10,050 nt of DNA from Phoronis pallida (taxonomy: Eukaryota > Phoronida > Phoronidae). Shown piece after piece: positions 1 to 4,887 of this stretch. Positions within the stretch are counted from its first letter, which is position 1, and each line of letters opens with the position of its first letter. The translations under genes and the position numbers were made by a program. Location: NCBI GenBank assembly GCA_028565715.1, contig JAOXYC010254898.1:1-10050 (forward strand). The letters are read 5' to 3'. The notes under the pieces were generated by a model that worked only from the letters and a program-made list of their open reading frames with translations, was not told the DNA's origin and searched no databases.

Positions 1-20
1 AGTTTCTTAGTTTCATTACT

Positions 21-96
21 GGACCCGACCCGTACCCGTGACCCGAAGCCTGAGACTGGACCCGACCCGACCCGACCCGAAAACTTCTGGACCCGT
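21..96. repeat. GACCC-rich imperfect repeat
   Basis: ACCCG/GACCC motifs recur throughout, with a clean (CCCGA) run at 61-80. The phrase ACTGGACCCGAC occurs at 18-29 and 55-66. This is a short, GC-rich degenerate minisatellite in otherwise AT-rich DNA. Confidence 0.7.
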
Positions 97-689
97 CGCA
101 GCCCTATGTGCTACTGTGTCTGCAATGTAAGCTAATGAGCATTGAAACCATTCGCAAAACTTGACTGTCCAGTTTCGAAAGACATGTCATTCATAGAGAA
201 TGTATTCGATCTTTATGAAACTTTCACCACATGATAATAACATTATATATCAATTTGTGAGTTGTTTTGAATTTTAGTTTTTTGTCTACTAAATCGTTAA
301 GTTAGGGATATTTTTTGTGTCAACGTAAACAAAACTGCAATTTTTGTTGATTGACCCTTCATATTCAAAATGTCAAAATTCAGTTATTGTTCATCAGAAT
401 AACTTCAAAACATCTTTCTTAGACTTGTAAATAGTAAAACTGCAAAAATTGTGGATTTTGGTCATATTAACAAAAAATATTGAGGTGTTTGAAATCAATA
501 TGCCATACTTTTGTTGAGCAGTATATAAACAATGTTGTCAAACCTTCAGTCGTGAAAATATAAACATGTTGCCAAAAAGGTATTGTGGGTCAAATATAAA
601 ATAAGTTCGGGTCTCAATACGGCCACAACCGGGGCGTAGTAGAAAAAAAGTAGCTAAAAAACTTCTTACGTAGGCTACGACCGAGCATT
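97..689. other. AT-rich non-coding stretch
   Basis: No exon, ORF or repeat could be supported on either strand. It would lie in gene A intron 3 if that gene continues to the left. The missing downstream GST exons were looked for here and not found. Confidence 0.5.
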
Positions 690-1160
690 TTGCCCTCAGT
701 CATTCTTGTATTTCATTTTGATTTAACATTCATAGTTCAAATTAATGCATTTTCGACTGCCGTGTCCACTGAAATTTCAACACTTAAAGAAGTACATCGA
801 TCGCTTCTTACGAATGTGAAATTATCATTTATTGAATGTGGTCAATTGCATAGGAATTGTTGTTACAAATTGCATCCTTACCTTCATCTGAACGAATAAA
901 TACCTTCGTTTCTGCTGAAAATTTCTATACAGAAGGCCTATGTGACTTGATGAAATATCTTGAGGGTGACGAGATAACTGAGATCAACTGTAACCTATTT
1001 TTTCGCGATTCTATATTTGCGAGGGTAACGCTTCAAGCTAGGTTGCAGAGATAAGATTGTAGTGAGTTTGATGTGGAACTAACCAGAAGGCTAGATGAGG
1101 GGGGAAGTCCTAGCAAACCTAAGAAGTAAAGGAAAAGGGACGAATCCATAAGGATTGATG
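690..1160 (+). pseudogene. Decayed coding-like segment, family not recognised
   Basis: Two overlapping open frames read like one protein broken by a frameshift near 880: TLKEVHRSLLTNVKLSFIE, then SAENFYTEGLCDLMKYLEGD and EITEINCNLFFRDSIFARV. After a stop at 1052-1054 the same frame continues as DCSEFDVELTRRLDEGGSPS with KPKK, a second stop, then RKRDESIRIDAE. The charged, amphipathic composition is unlike random AT-rich translation. A related inverted stretch at 1794-1860 encodes LKRVHRLLTNVELSIIE on the minus strand. This points to fragments of a repeated, perhaps transposable, element. It lies in gene A intron 3. Confidence 0.35.
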
Positions 1161-1239
1161 CCGAATAAGGTTTTTGACAGTGGGCGTACCTACAGGTAAT
1201 ATAGAAAACATAATTAGACTGTGAGAAACCCCTGAAGCC

Positions 1240-1395
1240 GAAAACGTGGTAATTACATACCTTTCAGACCATCCAGATACTAGTCTGGGAATAACCGCCG
1301 AAAACTGTTTTGGATGCGAAAACGTGGTAATTACATACCTTTCAGACCATCCAGAACCTAGTCTGGGAATACCTGCCGAAAGCTGTTTTGGATGA
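1240..1395. repeat. Two tandem copies of a 78-bp minisatellite unit
   Basis: The unit begins GAAAACGTGGTAATTACATA at 1240 and again at 1318. The copies differ at only a few bases (for example AGATACTAG against AGAACCTAG). They lie within gene A intron 3. The high identity suggests recent duplication. Confidence 0.85.
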
Positions 1396-1532
1396 GGGAG
1401 GATCTCAAAAAATTAGGCGAAAATATGGTTATGAAACCTTTTAGTTGTAGAGTACTAAAACCCGGACCAAAATATGGGATTAGACGTGTCCCAGGCCAGG
1501 TTCAAAGACACTGAGCCTATAATAAAAACAAG

Positions 1533-1711
1533 AAAAATGGCTGGACAGGACAGCCCATGCATCGATCAAATGGAGCACAGAGGCTACCCGTGCATGAAAA
1601 AATGAGGAATCATAACAAATCATGCATCGATCAAATGGAGCACAGTGGCTACCCGTGCATGAAAAGATGAGGAATATAACAAATACACAAAAATGGCTGG
1701 ACAGGACAGCC
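1533..1711. repeat. A-B-B-A short repeat cluster
   Basis: A 23-bp unit, AAAAATGGCTGGACAGGACA plus GCC, sits at 1533-1555 and 1689-1711. It brackets two tandem copies of a 64-65-bp unit at 1556-1620 and 1621-1684. The larger unit starts CATGCATCGATCAAATGGAG and contains ACCCGTGCATGAAAA. The arrangement suggests a longer composite repeat with unequal crossing over. Confidence 0.8.
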
Positions 1712-1793
1712 ATAACTTTGTGTTTTCGACAAAGAATGATGGTAGTAACACGAATTGGCAACGAAAAATGATCAAACTGTGTAAAAGAAACGG

Positions 1794-1860
1794 ATGAAAA
1801 TGTCGTATTTCAATAATTGATAATTCTACATTCGTAAGTAAGCGATGTACGCGTTTAAGG
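1794..1860 (-). repeat. Inverted, diverged copy of 782-851
   Basis: The reverse complement of this stretch aligns with 782-851 at roughly three-quarters identity, sharing TTACGAATGT, ATTATCA, TTATTGAA and GTACATCG. The matching translation (LLTNV.LS.IE) suggests a common coding ancestor rather than simple repeat sequence. Confidence 0.55.
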
Positions 1861-1919
1861 TTAAATGATAAATGTACAACTTCAATTGAAGTGACACACG
1901 TTATGGCAAATAAACCTAC

Positions 1920-2018
1920 CAAATTCTTTAGCCAGGAACCTATTGATAGTCCCACTTTGGCACAACCTAAATTTATTATCACCCATCCTTAGTTCTGGGA
2001 GAGATCCAAACACCATAT
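1920..2018 (-). CDS. Gene A exon 3: GSH-binding segment
   Basis: The acceptor is TTTGTTATAG before 2018 and the donor is G|GTAGGT at 1919. The exon completes Asp45 and encodes MVFGSLPELRMGD through LCQSGTINRFLAKEF plus the first base of a Gly codon. The cis-Pro and Gln-Ser residues are present. Confidence 0.9.
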
Positions 2019-2558
2019 CTATAACAAATAAATAGAGTAGACCTATGAGTTCATCAGACATTAGAAAAATTCTCCAGTCAATCGCCAGGGCCATATTCAG
2101 GATTTTAACCGATTTCCATGTAACCAGTGACCAAGGTTGAAAACCTTCGGCGGTGTTCCCTAGGACTGCAATATACTGGCTCCTACATGTAGGTATCCCT
2201 GAAGAACTTAATTAAAGTCCAACTCCTCCCTTGTAAATAGCTGAAAAAAAACACCTGGGAACTTACATGTTTATATTCTGATTACAAATTAACCACTCTA
2301 CCCGTATAAAACGCCGTACCGGCCGCACGTGAACGTCAACCGTGTTGTGTATATATTCGATTGGGCACAGGACGCAGGACTGTCCGCACTTCTACCAATT
2401 TTATTTTCTGGTTAACGAAACTTACCTTTCTTCTGTGCTGCAAATTGCTCGCCGGTAATGCGCGTGTCTTTGTACTCTTTGCCAGCCAATGCGAACAGGT
2501 AGCGACTCGTCTCCGCACGACCACGGGCATCGAAATATACCAGCTCGTAAGTTGACAT
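1920..2558 (-). CDS. Gene A: 5' part of a second sigma-class GST (two coding exons; rest outside the window)
   Basis: Coding exons 2558-2426 and 2018-1920 encode 76 residues plus the first base of the next codon. The protein begins MSTYELVYFDARGRAE with catalytic Tyr8 and the standard RGRAE motif, and continues through GSLPELRMGD to LCQSGTINRFLAKEF. The first exon is identical to gene B at 36 of 44 residues. The second ends in the same 16 residues but carries one extra residue (GDNKFRLCQ against GGDKKLCQ). Boundaries and phases (1, 1) match gene B. No downstream exon is visible between 1919 and 1, so the third coding exon is either further left or lost. All that can be read is intact. The role is presumably the same as gene B, cytosolic glutathione conjugation. 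Confidence 0.9.
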
Positions 2559-2575
2559 TGTTTGTCCTTAGTTTT
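2426..2575 (-). CDS. Gene A exon 2: short 5' UTR end plus first coding exon
   Basis: The acceptor is GGTTCTTCAG before 2575 and the donor is G|GTAAG at 2425. The ATG at 2558-2556 follows 17 untranslated bases (AAAACTAAGGACAAACA, A at -3). The exon encodes residues 1-44, ending GEQFAAQKK. The 17-base leader length and the phase 1 donor are the same as in gene B. Confidence 0.92.
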
Positions 2576-2678
2576 CTGAAGAACCAAAAGGGAAACCGGG
2601 GTTATAACCTGGGAAGCTGTTACTTGTAAATATATGTATATGCAGAGGGAATGTATGGTTTTTCTTAAATTGTGTCTC

Positions 2679-2990
2679 TAATAATAATAATAATAATACC
2701 TGCTTATATAGCGCTTTTTGTACAAAGCGCTTTACAATTCTCAATATTATTACCCAGGCTAAGGATCTGTTCACTCACTGAAGTACCATTTCAACTCGCC
2801 GGGGGGCATACAGCAGGCGAGTGGTATTCTCGAAAGAATCGCATTACCTTTTGCTAAACACTCACAATACCATCCTATCCCTATTAGCCCAGTAGGAAAC
2901 ACTCAGTGCAATGCAACCCAGGGCGCGAACCCACGACCTTTTTGTTAAAAGGGCCGGGACACTTACCACTGAGCTACGGGCGTAACCATC
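2679..2990 (-). mobile_element. tRNA-derived SINE
   Basis: Read on the minus strand, the head is tRNA-like. Box A is TAGCTCAGTGGT at 2976-2965 and box B is GGTTCGCGCCC at 2931-2921. An unrelated body follows, then a tail with AAAGCGCTTTGTAC, GCGCTATATAAGC and finally (ATT)n at 2698-2679. A GCGCTATATAA tail with a trinucleotide run is common at 3' ends of metazoan SINEs and their partner LINEs. The element lies in gene A intron 1 in the sense orientation. A 16-bp piece at its head (GGGCGTAACCAYCAGG, 2978-2993) recurs at 3033-3048. No clear target-site duplication was found. Confidence 0.75.
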
Positions 2991-3048
2991 AGGTTGCCCT
3001 GACTTAGTTAAAATATGACAATTGACTAAACGGGGCGTAACCACCAGG

Positions 3049-3430
3049 ATGAACCGATGAACGGTGCATCGTCATATTTTTAAACAAATGATGGTGATTG
3101 CAATCATGTCTGTTTATTTGTGAGCCTCTTCCTAGATACTCAAACAATTGTGGGCTCTAGGTCAGTGAATTGATATCTCCAAGCCTCTTTGTAATATTGG
3201 GTACGTTAAAAACACTTCCCTGACTATGAGGTTAACTTCTGCAGATGATCATTATTTGATAATCAAAATTAGTGATAAACTGTTCTCAAGACTTCCTTAT
3301 GCCCAGTTAGGATAACTTTTGAAGGAGATAAATTGGAACATATAAGTCGACACATAAACTACACAATTTTCATTTGCCCCAGGAAATTCACAATATTGTG
3401 CACTATAACTTGTATTTACTTTACAGAAAA
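3049..3430. other. Gene A intron 1, non-SINE part
   Basis: AT-rich sequence between the SINE and the donor at 3440. There is no convincing ORF or structured repeat. Confidence 0.5.
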
Positions 3431-3440
3431 CCAGACTTAC

Positions 3441-3488
3441 CTTTACTGCGTATCAGTAGGCGACTTTAGTAATGCCTTTATCAGAAGT
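3441..3488 (-). other. Gene A inferred non-coding first exon (5' UTR)
   Basis: An excellent donor, CAGTAAAG|GTAAGT, ends the exon at 3441 and pairs with the acceptor at 2575 across an 865-base intron. The start is placed at A3488 in TCACTTC, a full match to the initiator consensus YYANWYY, 32 bases below a TATA-like box. The layout parallels gene B. Confidence 0.6.
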
Positions 3489-3512
3489 GACAAGCAAACA
3501 TGCGCCGCCCTA

Positions 3513-3520
3513 TCTAAATA
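3513..3520 (-). promoter_or_regulatory. Gene A TATA-like box
   Basis: The minus strand reads TATTTAGA within GGGTATTTAGATAGGG, about 32 bases upstream of the initiator-like start at 3488. It is a non-canonical TATA supported by its spacing. Confidence 0.5.
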
Positions 3521-3533
3521 CCCGAGCCGTGTG

Positions 3534-3543
3534 ATGACGCTGC
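3534..3543 (+). promoter_or_regulatory. ARE core in the gene A promoter
   Basis: ATGACGCTGC matches the ARE core RTGACnnnGC exactly and is followed by A, as the GCR extension requires. It lies 13 bases upstream of the TATA-like box, in the same orientation as the proximal ARE of gene B (20 bases upstream of its box). A CNC-bZIP/Maf site is inferred. Confidence 0.55.
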
Positions 3544-3943
3544 AGTTTACAGGGATCACTCACATGGCTTCATGATGTTTGTTGCATAATGTCTGATTAC
3601 ATTCGAGATTTTGATCAGGCTTACTGTCACGCGCACAATGTGCATCATTTTATGTAGTTTTAGTATTTTAAAAATATTCACAAGCAAGCAATACAAAGTT
3701 TGTCTGCTACGAAAAAAAAACTGGTTAATTTAAAGTAAAGTGAGGTCGCCAAAGCTAATAAAGTAGCATTATATGCAAGTAGAGTTTTTCAAAATCGGTT
3801 GTGTAATGTCGTAAATTGAGAATCACCCAACGTTTTGTCATAGGACAGTACGTTATTAGTCGTCTAAACGCATTCGAACTCACTCCCACAGCAACCTAAT
3901 GAAACATGAGTATCGAGTGAAGTTTATGTTTCCGAAAGAGCGC

Positions 3944-4362
3944 CTAAGTTCATGATCACTGTTCGCCCTAATGTTCATTAATTTGGTTGCAGAATATTAT
4001 ACTAAGTTCACTGTTCGCCCTAATGTTCATTTGGTTACAGAATATTCGACTAAGTTCACTGTTCTGACTAAGTTTTTTTGGTGCCCAAATGTTCGACTTA
4101 GTTCACTGTTCGCTCTAATAATCATTCGATTGCCAAATATTCTACGAAGGTCACTGTTCTAACCGTAAGTTTTTTTGGTTCCCAAATGTTCGACTTAGTT
4201 CACAGTTCGCTCTAATAATCATTCCGTTGCCAAATATTCTACTAAGTTCACTGTTCGGACTAATGTTTATTTGGCTGCAGAATATTCACTGTTTTGTCAT
4301 CTCATGTTCATTTGAGTGCAGAATATTCGACTATCTTCACTGTTCTGACTAATGTTCATTTG
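3944..4362. repeat. About 48-bp tandem repeat array, roughly nine copies
   Basis: The phrase TTCACTGTTCG or close variants recurs every 47-52 bp, each followed by AATGTTCATTTGGTTGC-like and AATATTCGACTAAG-like segments. Copies near 4054-4250 alternate between two types, one with GTTTTTTTGGT and CCCAAATGTTCGACTTAG, the other with CGCTCTAATAATCATTC. This gives a 96-bp higher-order dimer. One copy near 4255-4292 is shortened. The array fills much of the gap between the gene B poly(A) signal and the gene A promoter. The ORF through it only reflects the 16-codon period. Confidence 0.85.
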
Positions 4363-4414
4363 AACTGGTCTGGAATAAGATGAAAATGTTTCGAAATAAA
4401 AACTCCAAACACTG

Positions 4415-4722
4415 ACGTTTCATGTTTTTTTTTATTCGTTGTAGGCCTATAAACTACATTCCCTAAGACATCCATCGTAAAGCTTAGTTCTAAGTGGTCA
4501 TCGTGTATATCTAATCAGTAACTAAAATGTCTCAGACCTTTAGTAATCTCCTTGGACTCTGGGGTTAGAATAACCTGAATCTATACATCAAAATCTTCGG
4601 GACACCTCGGCTATTTCCGTACAGATTACGTGTATTATACTTTTTGTAGGTGTGGCGCGGATGTTCCATGATCGACGTTATCAAGTTACGGCATCTCAGT
4701 CACATAACAGTCAATGGAACAA
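4415..4722 (-). other. Gene B 3' UTR (inferred)
   Basis: This runs from the TAA stop to just past the only AATAAA on the minus strand in this stretch. It is about 300 bases long, AT-rich and without a long ORF. The 3' end is estimated from the poly(A) signal. Confidence 0.6.
4431..4436 (-). terminator. Gene B polyadenylation signal AATAAA
   Basis: A canonical AATAAA hexamer on the minus strand, followed by an A-run, about 290 bases past the stop codon. It is the only one between the stop and the tandem array at 3944-4362. Confidence 0.65.
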
Positions 4723-4887
4723 TTAGAATGTAGACTCGGGACGCTTAGCGATATAAGCGGCAATCTTTGGAAGCTTGAAGAAACGCTGACTGTGTGCATG
4801 AAGTTTGGGGAATTTCTTAAGTTGTTCTGCCAGAGGTCCAGCAAGCCAGGCTAAACAATTAGCTGCGTGCGCATCTGCCAAGGTGGG
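4723..4887 (-). CDS. Gene B exon 6: terminal coding exon
   Basis: The acceptor is TATTTTTTCAG before 4887. The exon encodes residues 152-205, starting PTLADAHAANCLAWL and ending IAAYIAKRPESTF, followed by TAA at 4725-4723. T153-L-A-D156 is the N-capping box conserved in cytosolic GSTs. The phase 0 junction restores the continuous motif VGDS-PTLAD. Confidence 0.93.
   Translation of the reverse strand, partial: PTLADAHAANCLAWLAGPLAEQLKKFPKLHAHSQRFFKLPKIAAYIAKRPESTF

Noticed and set aside
1480-1982. Two overlapping minus-strand ORFs of 93 and 120 residues
   Set aside because: They cover the repeat cluster and an off-frame reading of gene A exon 3. The 120-residue one includes repeat-derived sequence and only a short coding-like relic, reported separately.
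2336-2587. Minus-strand 83-residue ORF over gene A exon 2
   Set aside because: It is an off-frame reading of the GST exon; the true frame gives MSTYELVYF with matching splice sites.
2921-2985. Functional tRNA gene
   Set aside because: Box A and box B are present but the arms do not form a clean cloverleaf, and the sequence continues into a SINE body with an (ATT)n tail.
3971-4162. 63-residue ORF through the tandem array
   Set aside because: The 48-bp repeat period is 16 codons, so an open frame arises from repetition alone. There is no start context or domain.
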